Both the position numbers and the translations under genes were made by a program. The notes under the pieces are model-generated. The model made no database searches. It saw only the letters and a program-made list of their open reading frames with translations, and was not told the origin of the DNA. 64,000 nt of DNA, taken from positions 186,001 through 250,000 of the forward strand of contig NZ_FOFN01000001.1 in NCBI RefSeq assembly GCF_900111025.1, written 5' to 3'. Position 1 is the stretch's first letter, and each line of letters opens with the position of its first letter. Positions 55,232 through 64,000 of this stretch are shown one piece after another. This DNA comes from Hyunsoonleella jejuensis. GTDB lineage: Bacteria > Bacteroidota > Bacteroidia > Flavobacteriales > Flavobacteriaceae.

Positions 55232-56305
55232 TTAGTTAATTAGAGAATTCTTGAAGTTCTTCTGCTCCTTTAACCAAGCATTGTATTCTTCTTCAGTTTC
55301 AACTACGATTTTCATTTGCATATTGTAATGAGATTTACCACAAATTTTGTTACAAAGTAAAAGGTAATCAAACTCATAAGGATCTAAAGGATCCCCACCT
55401 TCTCCTATTAATTTTTTACTTTTTTCTAATCTAATTTCATTTATATTCTTTACTTTTTCCTGTATCTGAGGTGTTTGCCTCATATCAGCAGTAGTAACTG
55501 TAGGAGTAAACCCAAACTGCGTAATCATACCAGGGACACAGTTCATTTGTGCTCTGAAATGTGGCATATATGCTGAATGTAATACATCCTGCGAACGCAT
55601 TTTAAATAATACAGGCTTTCCAACAGGTAAATGTAACTCAGTAGTTATAATATCGTCTTGAGCATTAGGATCAGACTCATCTACACCTAATATGTTGGCG
55701 CGATCTATATCAATTAATCGCACATTTGCTTTGCCTAAAGTATTATCGGTACCGGCATATCTGGCTTTCCAATTAAACTGTTGCGCATAGAGTTCTACAA
55801 CCAATGGATCTTCACTTTCATCAACACCCATAACGTTAATCCAAGTATTTAGCCCCCATATTACTAGTCCTGCTAAAACGATTACAGGAATTATCGTCCA
55901 GATAAATTCAAGTTTATTATTATCAGCAAAGAATAAGGCTTTTTTACCTTTCTCACCTTTATATTTAAAAGCATAATAATGCAAGAGAAACTGGGTAACT
56001 GTCTGCACGAAAAAAATAACTATCAACGTTACAACCATTAGATTATCAATCGTTGGTCCGTGCTCTGAAGCAGAATTAGAAAGCAATGGTAAATCTCCCC
56101 ACTTAACGATTGAAACAATAGTAATTACATAAATGAAAGCTAAAAAGCCCATCATTAAATAACCATTAATCGCGTTGTCCTTATCTGAGGCTACTCCCGC
56201 CGTAGAACCTTCGTTTTTAGCTTGTGCCAAATCGAAAATCTTTACCATCTGCCAAATGGCTATGAGGATAAATACTAAAACTATAATTGTTAATAAAGCA
56301 GTCAT
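55232..56305 (-). CDS. ctaC: Cytochrome c oxidase subunit II (CuA)
   Basis: 357 residues. Four N-terminal helices are predicted (about 2-20, 48-66, 88-108, 135-155), more than the usual two, as in other Bacteroidota. The CuA-binding domain ends in CNKICGKSHYNM (CxxxCxxxHxxM, about 320), and LPVGKPVLFKMRSQDVLHSAYMP holds the other His. It takes electrons from cytochrome c. 26 nt from subunit I. Confidence 0.96.
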   Translation of the reverse strand: MTALLTIIVLVFILIAIWQMVKIFDLAQAKNEGSTAGVASDKDNAINGYLMMGFLAFIYVITIVSIVKWGDLPLLSNSASEHGPTIDNLMVVTLIVIFFVQTVTQFLLHYYAFKYKGEKGKKALFFADNNKLEFIWTIIPVIVLAGLVIWGLNTWINVMGVDESEDPLVVELYAQQFNWKARYAGTDNTLGKANVRLIDIDRANILGVDESDPNAQDDIITTELHLPVGKPVLFKMRSQDVLHSAYMPHFRAQMNCVPGMITQFGFTPTVTTADMRQTPQIQEKVKNINEIRLEKSKKLIGEGGDPLDPYEFDYLLLCNKICGKSHYNMQMKIVVETEEEYNAWLKEQKNFKNSLIN

Positions 56306-56335
56306 TGTTATCAGTCGTCTTTATTTATATCTTAA

Positions 56336-57694
56336 TTAATAATGAAAATCTTCACTTTCCTTTCTAAAAGGATACCCTTTTACAAGCAAAGGTGCTTTTG
56401 TTAAAGCTGTAAATACTATAAAAATGAATAAACCAGCAAATAATAATATTGAACCTATTTCCGGAATACCAATAAACCATCTGTCTCCTACAGTTGCAGG
56501 CATAATCATATTGAACACATCAATATAATGACCAAATAAAATTACTAAGCCTGTCATAACTACAAACCAAGGAATACGCTTATAGTCGGCATTCATCAAC
56601 ATTAAAATAGGAAATACAAAATTTAACACTACCATACCTAAGAATGGTAATTTATAATCTTCAAAGCGTGTTACAAAATAAGTTACTTCTTCTGGGATGT
56701 TTGAATACCAAATAAGCATGAATTGAGAAAACCAAAGGTACGTCCAGAAAATACTCATTGCAAACATAAATTTTGCAACATCGTGAAGGTGGTTTTCGTT
56801 TACAAACTCTAAATACCCACGAGATTTTAGATATATTGAAATTAATGCAATCACCGTAATACCACTAACGAACATACTTGCAAACACATACCATCCAAAT
56901 AAGGTTGAAAACCAGTGAGGATCTACGCTCATAATCCAATCCCAAGACATCATAGATTCTGTATAAATAAAGAATACTAAGAAACCTGCAGCTATACGAA
57001 ATGATTTTTTGAAGTTGCTTTTATCTTCTGCAGTATCCTGAGCGATAGAGAATTTGCGTGAAAAATAGCGGTAAGTTACCCAGCCTCCCAAGAAAATAAG
57101 ACCTCTGATAAAGAACCATGGTTTATTTAACCATCCAGATTTACCTGCAACCAATTTATCATAATTTTCATGACCTTCAACTGTCATACCTTCTTTTAAC
57201 CAAATAAATAAATGACTATCAGCAAAAAATGCTATTGCCAAAACAATCAAACCACCTGGCAAAAGATATGCAGTAATACCTTCCATAACTCTAAATAATA
57301 CCGGGGACCAACCTGCTTGTGAAGCAATTTGAATAGCATAAAACGCCAACACTCCTAATGCAATCATCATAAAGAAAAATGCAGCAACATATAAAGCTGC
57401 CCATGGTCTATTATGAATTTGATGCATAACATGTTCGGCATGTTCGTCACCATGATGAGCATCCTCCTTATGTTCCGCAGCCGTTACATGAGCATCATGA
57501 TCTTCATGTGATTCAGCAACTGCATGAGTGGCCTCTTCCGCATGACCGCCATGATGTGATGCTTCCTCTGCAAGCATTACTTTTACGTCTTCTAAAGATT
57601 TATGAGATGTCATAAAACCATATCCTACACCTAATGCTCCTAGTATTACAAGGATGATAGAAAATGTCTTTAATTTATTTGAAAATGTATACAT
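56336..57694 (-). CDS. actF: ACIII subunit ActF, quinol-binding membrane protein with His-rich insert
   Basis: 452 residues with about ten membrane helices, the pattern of the quinol:cytochrome c oxidoreductase quinone-binding subunit 2. A His/Glu/Ala/Asp-rich segment (about 42-95, more than 15 His) lies between helix 1 and helix 2; the family core does not need it. It is probably on the periplasmic side and could hold Cu or Zn (inference). It follows actE by 20 nt. Confidence 0.9.
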   Translation of the reverse strand: MYTFSNKLKTFSIILVILGALGVGYGFMTSHKSLEDVKVMLAEEASHHGGHAEEATHAVAESHEDHDAHVTAAEHKEDAHHGDEHAEHVMHQIHNRPWAALYVAAFFFMMIALGVLAFYAIQIASQAGWSPVLFRVMEGITAYLLPGGLIVLAIAFFADSHLFIWLKEGMTVEGHENYDKLVAGKSGWLNKPWFFIRGLIFLGGWVTYRYFSRKFSIAQDTAEDKSNFKKSFRIAAGFLVFFIYTESMMSWDWIMSVDPHWFSTLFGWYVFASMFVSGITVIALISIYLKSRGYLEFVNENHLHDVAKFMFAMSIFWTYLWFSQFMLIWYSNIPEEVTYFVTRFEDYKLPFLGMVVLNFVFPILMLMNADYKRIPWFVVMTGLVILFGHYIDVFNMIMPATVGDRWFIGIPEIGSILLFAGLFIFIVFTALTKAPLLVKGYPFRKESEDFHY

Positions 57695-57714
57695 ATCTAT
57701 ATAATCTTATCTTC

Positions 57715-58269
57715 TTACTTTTCTAAATCTGCTTTTAACTTTAAAACGTAAGACACAACTTGCCAACGCTCTTCTTCGTTTAATTGATTTGCGTAACTTC
57801 CCATAGCGTTCTTACCATAATAAATAGTATGGTAAATACTACCTTCGTTAATTGCTCTACCAGCATCATCATAACTAGGAATACCTAATATCTTTTCGCG
57901 CTTCACCAATTTACCTTGTCCGTCACCTTTATTACCATGGCAAATACCACAATAAATATCGTATAATTCTTTACCTCTTTCTAAATCAATCTGCGTGGAA
58001 TCTAATGGTGTTCTTACTGTTGCCTTAGCGAATTCATAACCTTCGGTTGAATTTTCTATATCAAAAGGCACAAAACCTCTAGGAATACTTCCTTCTGCAG
58101 GTGTTCTGGCAGCCATACCGTTTTCGTAAAGCTCATTTTCCCCGTAGGTCTCATAACCTACAGATTCGTACATATTAGGCATATATTGATAGTTTGGTGC
58201 AGTATCTTTTTTACACGATACAGCAACAAAAACAACTGCCGCTACTAAAATTTTGATTAAGCTCTTCAT
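57715..58269 (-). CDS. actE: ACIII subunit ActE, monoheme cytochrome c lipoprotein
   Basis: 184 residues. A lipobox (AVSC, Cys19) makes it a lipoprotein. One heme site CGICH (Cys107, Cys110, His111) and a probable axial Met in KNAMGSYANQ. ActE passes electrons from the ActA pentaheme protein to the oxidase. The gene is 7 nt from ActD. Confidence 0.93.
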   Translation of the reverse strand: MKSLIKILVAAVVFVAVSCKKDTAPNYQYMPNMYESVGYETYGENELYENGMAARTPAEGSIPRGFVPFDIENSTEGYEFAKATVRTPLDSTQIDLERGKELYDIYCGICHGNKGDGQGKLVKREKILGIPSYDDAGRAINEGSIYHTIYYGKNAMGSYANQLNEEERWQVVSYVLKLKADLEK

Positions 58270-58276
58270 AATTATA

Positions 58277-58810
58277 TTAATGCGCTTCTTTATCTACTAA
58301 ATTAACTTCAACTGCTCCAGTTTCTACAAGTAAACTTTGTAATTCACTTTCATTACCATGAACAGCTATTTCCATTAAAAAATGATCATCTGTTGTTCTA
58401 GGATCTGGGTTTTCACCTTTTTTAAAGGGCCACATTCTACTTCTAAGGTAAAACGTAATTACCATTAAATGTGCTGCAAAAAACACAGTAAGCTCGAACA
58501 TAATTGGCACAAATGCGGGCATATTTTCTATGTAACTAAAACTTGGTTTACCTCCAATATCTTGAGGCCAATCTTCAATCATAATAAAATTCATCATTAC
58601 GATTGCAACTGTTAGTCCCACCAAACCATATAAAAATGCCGTTATAGCAATACGTGTTGGTGCAAGTCCCATAGCTTTGTCTAAACCATGTACAGGAAAA
58701 GGTGTATATATTTCTTCAATGTGATGCTTTTCTGCCTTAACCTTTTTTACGGCCGACATTAATATATCATCATCAGTATAGATAGCGTGAATAACTTTTG
58801 AAGCTTCCAT
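58277..58810 (-). CDS. actD: ACIII subunit ActD, DUF3341 membrane protein
   Basis: 177 residues with two membrane helices (about 58-78, 100-120) and the DUF3341 pattern IHAIYTDDDILMSAVKKVK ... PFPVHGLDKAMGL. It is a structural subunit of alternative complex III. It lies 9 nt after actC and 7 nt before actE. Confidence 0.92.
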   Translation of the reverse strand: MEASKVIHAIYTDDDILMSAVKKVKAEKHHIEEIYTPFPVHGLDKAMGLAPTRIAITAFLYGLVGLTVAIVMMNFIMIEDWPQDIGGKPSFSYIENMPAFVPIMFELTVFFAAHLMVITFYLRSRMWPFKKGENPDPRTTDDHFLMEIAVHGNESELQSLLVETGAVEVNLVDKEAH

Positions 58811-58819
58811 TGACTATAA

Positions 58820-60559
58820 TTAGTTTATTAATTTTTTAGCTTGTCCAGACCAATCATCACGTTCTGCTCTTCCTGGGAAAGAACCAGTAATACTGTCTAG
58901 CAAATCATATTCTTTTTTGGTCATTTTACTTACCTGAAGGAATGTATAAATACCAATACTGTTTAAAACCTCTTCCATTTTTGGTCCCACACCGCTAATC
59001 TTCTTCAAATCATCGGCTGTTTGAGTTGATGGATCGAATGTACCTATGCTTCCCAACAGTGCACTTGTCATTTCAGACTTATCTCCTTCAATAACTGTTG
59101 GCTTCGGTTCCGTTGCAATAACATGAGACACCTTAGCTGATGTTCTAGCATCAGCACCTGTTCCCACTAAACTCTTACCTGCCTCTCTTAAGTTCTTGTA
59201 TCTTTCACCAGAGGATTTTAATATTGTTTTTACCTCCGCCTGCGCAATCACTGGGAATGTTCTTGAGTATAATAGGAACAATACAAAAAAGAACCCAATA
59301 GTACCAATGAAAATTCCAATATCTACAAAGGTTGGAGAAAACATCGTCCATGATGATGGTAAGTAATCTCTATGCAATGATGTTACAATAATTACAAAAC
59401 GCTCAAACCACATCCCAATGTTTACTACAATTGAGATAAAGAACGAAAACATAATACTTGTTCTTAACTTTTTAAACCACATAAATTGTGGAGAAAATAC
59501 GTTACAAGACATCATCATCCAATAGGCCCAAGCATAAGGACCTGTTGCTCTATTTAAGAATGCGTATTGTTCGTACTCAACGCCTGAATACCATGCTATA
59601 AATAACTCTGTGATATAAGCCACACCTACTATAGAACCTGTAATCATAATTACAATGTTCATCAATTCAATATGCTGTACAGTGATGTAGTCTTCAAGGT
59701 TACACACTTTTCTCATAATAATTAAAAGTGTATTTACCATGGCAAACCCTGAGAAAACAGCACCAGCAACGAAATACGGTGGGAAAATTGTGGTATGCCA
59801 TCCCGGAATTACCGAAGTGGCAAAATCGAAGGATACAATAGTGTGTACAGAAAGTACAAGTGGTGTTGCTAAACCTGCTAACACTAAAGACACCTCTTCA
59901 AAACGCTGCCAATCTTTAGCACGACCAGACCATCCAAAACTTAATAATGAGTAAATTTTCTTTTGAAAAGGCCTAATTGCTCTATCACGTAACATTGCAA
60001 AATCCGGTAATAATCCCGTCCACCAGAAAACTAATGATACCGATAAATAGGTAGATATTGCGAACACATCCCAAAGTAGGGGTGAGTTAAAATTTACCCA
60101 TAAGGAGCCAAATTGGTTTGGTATTGGTAATACCCAATACGCCAACCAAGGGCGACCCATGTGAATAATTGGAAACAAACCCGCTTGAACTACCGAGAAG
60201 ATAGTCATCGCTTCTGCAGAACGGTTAATAGCCATTCTCCATTTTTGACGGAATAATAAAAGTACTGCAGAAATTAATGTTCCTGCATGACCGATACCTA
60301 CCCACCAAACAAAGTTGGTAATATCCCAAGCCCAGTTTACTGTTTTGTTTAGACCCCAAGTTCCAATACCTGTGGAAACTGTGTAAATAATACATCCAAT
60401 TCCCCAAAGAAAGGCTGCTAGAGCAATACCAAATACTATCCACCATTGCTTATTGGCTCTTCCTTCAACAGGTTTTGCTACATCCACAGTAACGTCGTGG
60501 TATGACTTTTCACCTGTAACTAAAGGTCTTCTAATAGGTGCTTCGTAATGAGACGCCAT
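58820..60559 (-). CDS. actC: ACIII subunit ActC (NrfD/PsrC type) with a helix-hairpin-helix tail
   Basis: 579 residues. About ten membrane helices in the first 440 residues match the NrfD/PsrC quinol-binding subunit of ACIII. Residues about 505-579 form an extra soluble domain: SGVGPKMEEVLNSIGIYTFLQV is a helix-hairpin-helix pattern (GxGPK-type), followed by FPGRAERDDWSGQAKKLI. It is preceded by a low-complexity linker. This type of HhH tail is seen in proteins that bind nucleic acid or make protein contacts, but here it would be on a membrane subunit; the side of the membrane is not certain. Between actB and actD. Confidence 0.9.
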   Translation of the reverse strand: MASHYEAPIRRPLVTGEKSYHDVTVDVAKPVEGRANKQWWIVFGIALAAFLWGIGCIIYTVSTGIGTWGLNKTVNWAWDITNFVWWVGIGHAGTLISAVLLLFRQKWRMAINRSAEAMTIFSVVQAGLFPIIHMGRPWLAYWVLPIPNQFGSLWVNFNSPLLWDVFAISTYLSVSLVFWWTGLLPDFAMLRDRAIRPFQKKIYSLLSFGWSGRAKDWQRFEEVSLVLAGLATPLVLSVHTIVSFDFATSVIPGWHTTIFPPYFVAGAVFSGFAMVNTLLIIMRKVCNLEDYITVQHIELMNIVIMITGSIVGVAYITELFIAWYSGVEYEQYAFLNRATGPYAWAYWMMMSCNVFSPQFMWFKKLRTSIMFSFFISIVVNIGMWFERFVIIVTSLHRDYLPSSWTMFSPTFVDIGIFIGTIGFFFVLFLLYSRTFPVIAQAEVKTILKSSGERYKNLREAGKSLVGTGADARTSAKVSHVIATEPKPTVIEGDKSEMTSALLGSIGTFDPSTQTADDLKKISGVGPKMEEVLNSIGIYTFLQVSKMTKKEYDLLDSITGSFPGRAERDDWSGQAKKLIN

Positions 60560-60586
60560 AATTATATAATTGATTCTTTAATTAGA

Positions 60587-63500
60587 TTATACTTCAGTTG
60601 TATTTCTCACCTTGGTATGGTACATCACGTTTGGTTTTGTCCCAACGTGCTCTAACAAGTGATACATACGTTTATCTTCTGTAAGTTTTGCAACTTTACT
60701 ATCTTTATCATTGATGTCTCCAAACACCATCGCACCATTGCTACATGCCGCAGAACAAGCTGTTTGAAATTCTCCATCCTTAATTTTTCGTCCGTCACGT
60801 TTTGCATCAAGAATTGTTTTTTGTGTTTTTTGAATACACATAGAACATTTCTCCATAACACCTCTTGAACGTACAACAACATCTGGATTCAATACCATAC
60901 GACCTAGGTCATCATTCATGTAATAATCAAACTCATCATTACCGCTGTATAAGAACCAGTTAAAGCGACGTACTTTGTATGGACAGTTGTTTGCACAATA
61001 TCTAGTACCTACACAACGATTGTACGCCATATGATTCTGCCCTTGACGACTATGCACAGTTGCAGCAACGGGACAAACTGTTTCACAAGGTGCATGATTA
61101 CAATGCTGGCACATTACTGGCTGAAAAGACACCTGAGGATTAGCTGATGGGTCTTCCATTTCACCAAATCCGCCTAAAGATCCGTTATCACCCCATAATC
61201 CAGAAAATTCATCTTTCTTAGTGTTATCAGCTTCAAACGACTCATCGGATGAGTAATACCTATCAATACGCAACCAATGCATATCTCGGCTACGACGCAC
61301 TTCAGTTTTACCTACAACAGGCACATTGTTTTCAGAATGACATGCAATAACACAAGCACCACAACCTGTACAGGCATTTAAATCGATTGACAGGTTAAAA
61401 TGATGCCCTATTGAACGATCAAATTCATCCCATAAATCAACTTCTGGAGACGTAACTGGCGTTTCTTCATGATTCAAAGATACTTTTGGAACAGGGTTCC
61501 AATATTCTTTATCTTTTGTATTAAATATCTCTAATGTAGTTTCTTTAATAATATCGCCACGACCCATTAGCGTATTGTGCAATTGTACACAAGCGAACTC
61601 ATGTTCACCTGAAACAGCCTCAATAGTTACATTTTGAACATTATTAAAGTTGTGATATAACGCATAAGCGTTAACCCCCGTTTGCATTTCTTCTTTTAAA
61701 CCAACGGTTCTGCCATAACCGAATGCCAAACCAACCGAACCTTTTGCTTGTCCAGGCTGAATGATAACTGGAGCAGTAACAGACACACCATTTACAGTAA
61801 CTTTTGCGTAGTTACTATTTAATGCACCATTAGCAACGTTGGTGTTAGTTAGACCTAATTCGTTAGCATCAGCTTTAGATACTGTTAAATAGTTATCCCA
61901 AGATGTTCTAGTAATTGGATCTGGAAACTCTTGTAACCATGGGTTATTTGCTTGCTGCCCATCACCCATGCCAATTTTAGGATATAGCGTTAATTCTAAA
62001 CCATTAGATTTGGCTCCTGCCACTAATGTTTGAGCTGCCGCTACACCTGAAACAACCTCTTCAGTTTCTGTATTAGTAGTTTTAGATTCTAAAACATCTA
62101 TATCATCTAATTCAGCAACCTCACTTACAAAGAAACCATCATGTAATGCTTGGTTAAATGAAGTACCTTTAAGGATGTCTTCATTCCAAATTAGCTTAAT
62201 ATAATCGCTGTAAGATTGATCATTATTGGTCCACGCTAATAACGCGTCCTGAAACTGTCTTGTATCAAATAAAGGACGAATTGTTGGCTGTGTTAAGGCA
62301 TAATGGCCTACTTTGATTTCCGCATCACCCCATGACTCTAAATAATGAGGCGCTGCTGCAATATATTGTGTTTGAGTAGACGTTTCATCTTCTTTCATTG
62401 AAAACGCTACAGATAATTCTGTTTTCTTCAATCCTTCAGCAAAATCTGCTGCATTAGCAAGAGTATATAAAGGGTTTACACCACTCATGATAATGGCCCC
62501 AACTTTTCCAGCATTCATATCTGCCACAAGTTGCATAACATCTTCTACACTACCTTGTCTAGTTTTTATCGCTGTTTTAGTGTTGAAAGCCTTACTTGCC
62601 AAGTACTCATTAATCTCTAATACTACAGTTTGTGCATTTACATCCTGAATTCCTGTAACTACAACACCTTTACTTCCTGCTTTTTTCAATTGAGCTGCTG
62701 CACTTTTTAAAGCTGCCTCAACTTGCTCTGGCAAACCATTAACAGTAACATTATTTCCTGTTACTAAACTATAAATTTTGGCTAGAGCCAGTTTTTGTTG
62801 GGTTGGTGTTAACGAAACACGTTTATCTGCATTAGCCCCTGTTAAAGACATATTAGATTCAAACTGAATATGACGAGACATTTTACCGTGATCTGGCACT
62901 CTGTTTTTTGAATATCCAGCATCAAAGCCACCACCCTGCCAATCTCCTAAGAAGTCCGCACCAAAGGAAACAATGGTCATAGCTTCTGAAAAGTCATAAT
63001 CAGCCAAACCTCTTTTTCCATATTTTTTCTGAAACGCATCTGTGGCAGCTGATTCTGAAATAGCATCATAAACCACATGACGCACATTACCATATTCCTC
63101 TTTGAAATCCGCTATCAGATTTCTTGTTGATGGACTAGCATAAGTTTGTGTTAGCAGCACTATTTCCTTATCAGAACCTTTTAGGCTTTCTAAAACCTTA
63201 GTTGTTTCAGTATCGAAATCACTCCAAGAAATATCTTGTCCGTCTTTTTTAGGCCCTTTAACCCTTAAACTATCGTAAAGACCTAAAACTGAAGCATTAA
63301 CCCTAGCATTGGCACTACCATTGGTAGTAGCCATTGCATTGTTTTCTATTTTTATGGGACGCCCTTCTCGGGTTTTTACTAAAACACTTGCAAAATCAAA
63401 ACCATCAGCAATTGTTGTTGCGTAGTAATTTGCAACTCCAGGAATAATCTCTGTAGGTTGAACTACGTAAGGTATTGATTTTTTTACAGGTCCTTCACAT

Positions 63501-63709
63501 GCTGCCAATGAAGCAGCAGCAGTCGTAAAACCAACATACTTTAAGAAATCACGACGCGTTGTTGAAGTAGCCTCTAATGTATCTTTATCACCTAAAAATT
63601 CATCAGTAGGAATTTCTTCAACAAATTCATTTTGTTTTAGCGTCTCAACAATAGAGCTGTTTTCGTTTAGCTCTTCAACACTTTTCCAGTATTTCTTGTT
63701 TGATGACAT
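60587..63709 (-). CDS. actB: ACIII subunit ActB, molybdopterin-oxidoreductase-like and ferredoxin fusion
   Basis: 1040 residues. The twin-Arg start TTRRDFLKYVGFTTA (about 51-65) is followed by a Cys in AACEG, so it is probably Tat-exported and lipid-anchored. Residues about 100-730 are the molybdopterin-like part, which has no molybdenum ligand in this family. The C-terminal ferredoxin part has CTGCGACVIAC (about 775), CQHCNHAPCETVCP (about 866), CVGTRYCANNCP (about 897) and CSMC with CSAAC (about 953-985), giving three [4Fe-4S] and one [3Fe-4S] clusters. It carries electrons to the ActA hemes. Confidence 0.96.
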   Translation of the reverse strand: MSSNKKYWKSVEELNENSSIVETLKQNEFVEEIPTDEFLGDKDTLEATSTTRRDFLKYVGFTTAAASLAACEGPVKKSIPYVVQPTEIIPGVANYYATTIADGFDFASVLVKTREGRPIKIENNAMATTNGSANARVNASVLGLYDSLRVKGPKKDGQDISWSDFDTETTKVLESLKGSDKEIVLLTQTYASPSTRNLIADFKEEYGNVRHVVYDAISESAATDAFQKKYGKRGLADYDFSEAMTIVSFGADFLGDWQGGGFDAGYSKNRVPDHGKMSRHIQFESNMSLTGANADKRVSLTPTQQKLALAKIYSLVTGNNVTVNGLPEQVEAALKSAAAQLKKAGSKGVVVTGIQDVNAQTVVLEINEYLASKAFNTKTAIKTRQGSVEDVMQLVADMNAGKVGAIIMSGVNPLYTLANAADFAEGLKKTELSVAFSMKEDETSTQTQYIAAAPHYLESWGDAEIKVGHYALTQPTIRPLFDTRQFQDALLAWTNNDQSYSDYIKLIWNEDILKGTSFNQALHDGFFVSEVAELDDIDVLESKTTNTETEEVVSGVAAAQTLVAGAKSNGLELTLYPKIGMGDGQQANNPWLQEFPDPITRTSWDNYLTVSKADANELGLTNTNVANGALNSNYAKVTVNGVSVTAPVIIQPGQAKGSVGLAFGYGRTVGLKEEMQTGVNAYALYHNFNNVQNVTIEAVSGEHEFACVQLHNTLMGRGDIIKETTLEIFNTKDKEYWNPVPKVSLNHEETPVTSPEVDLWDEFDRSIGHHFNLSIDLNACTGCGACVIACHSENNVPVVGKTEVRRSRDMHWLRIDRYYSSDESFEADNTKKDEFSGLWGDNGSLGGFGEMEDPSANPQVSFQPVMCQHCNHAPCETVCPVAATVHSRQGQNHMAYNRCVGTRYCANNCPYKVRRFNWFLYSGNDEFDYYMNDDLGRMVLNPDVVVRSRGVMEKCSMCIQKTQKTILDAKRDGRKIKDGEFQTACSAACSNGAMVFGDINDKDSKVAKLTEDKRMYHLLEHVGTKPNVMYHTKVRNTTEV

Positions 63710-63783
63710 ATTGTTTACTAGTTATTAGTTGATGGTTGTTAGTTGTTAGTTTCTTTTGACTAAAAACCGTTACTTTTTAATTA

Positions 63784-64000
63784 TTAATAGTGACACTTAC
63801 CACATTCTAAACCACCCATTTGTGCAGCAGTTAAATTCTCTACACCATATTTTTTGGATAATTCTTCATGAATTTTTTCGTAATAAGCATTATCTTTTAC
63901 TGCAACGTTTGTTTCTCTATGACAGTTAATACACCAGCCCATAGTTAATGGCGAATATTGATACATTACTTCCATTTCCTCTACAGGACCATGACATGTT
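63784..64000 (-). CDS. actA: ACIII subunit ActA, multiheme cytochrome c (5' part beyond the window)
   Basis: The last 72 codons of a cytochrome with CINCH and CGKCH heme motifs and a further CH pair (TCHG) right at the edge. Pentaheme ActA is the first gene of the ACIII operon, so the rest of the protein and the promoter lie to the right. The gap to actB (74 nt) contains a short GTTAGTT-type repeat and no terminator. Confidence 0.9.
   Translation of the reverse strand, partial: TCHGPVEEMEVMYQYSPLTMGWCINCHRETNVAVKDNAYYEKIHEELSKKYGVENLTAAQMGGLECGKCHY

Overview
This is a chromosomal window from a Bacteroidota bacterium, almost certainly a marine-type member of the Flavobacteriaceae. The evidence is type IX secretion and gliding genes (sprA, two porP/sprF-like genes, a CHU_C-type adhesin, remB), an alternative complex III operon joined to caa3/aa3-type oxidase genes, A/T-rich intergenic DNA, and promoters matching the Bacteroidota TTTG / TAnnTTTG pattern rather than the -35/-10 pattern. 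No rRNA, tRNA, CRISPR array, prophage or classical insertion sequence is visible. The only mobile-type element is a REP-associated tyrosine transposase with its REP palindromes.

Layout. 1-9.1 kb: the 3' part of a TPR/LytS-type sensor kinase, a secreted vWA protein, a lone PorP/SprF protein, an Nfu-type Fe-S protein, dodecin, a DUF255 thioredoxin-fold lipoprotein, DUF1304 and MscS. 9.1-15.4 kb: a five-gene tripartite MacAB/TolC-type exporter operon with two different permeases, ending in tsaB. 15.5-21.2 kb: cytochrome oxidase assembly and subunit genes (ctaB, two subunit III genes, subunit IV, SCO, DUF420, small Cys proteins), with a probable structured RNA between the two subunit III genes. 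21.2-24.5 kb: a metallo-beta-lactamase-fold enzyme, the REP/RAYT element, and a duplicated lipoprotein gene of which one copy is frameshifted and carries a 20-bp perfect palindrome. 24.5-28.5 kb: remB and two tonB genes sharing a periplasmic domain; the second tonB is frameshifted at an A9 tract. 28.6-39.7 kb: vanZ-like, gcvH, sprA, ruvA and maeB. 39.9-43.7 kb: a sulfur operon (sulfide:quinone oxidoreductase-like, TusE/DsrC-like, DsrE-like) divergent from an OmpP1/FadL porin, with three palindromes in the shared upstream region. 43.7-53.2 kb: queG, ruvB and a three-gene T9SS surface-protein locus. 53.4-64 kb: the alternative complex III operon (actA partial, actB-F) continuing into coxB and coxA.

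How it fits together. The two respiratory regions together encode a quinol:cytochrome c oxidoreductase (ACIII), oxidase subunits I-IV, a heme O synthase and copper-delivery factors. The sulfur operon would feed electrons from sulfide into the quinone pool that ACIII oxidises. SprA, PorP/SprF proteins, RemB and the CHU_C protein belong to the surface-secretion and gliding machinery. The best candidates for something not well described are the sulfur operon with its palindrome-rich control region, the TonB-C-like domain shared by RemB and its two neighbouring TonB proteins, the helix-hairpin-helix tail on ActC, and the structured RNA inside the oxidase operon. All functional calls rest on reading motifs and context by eye; no database search was possible.
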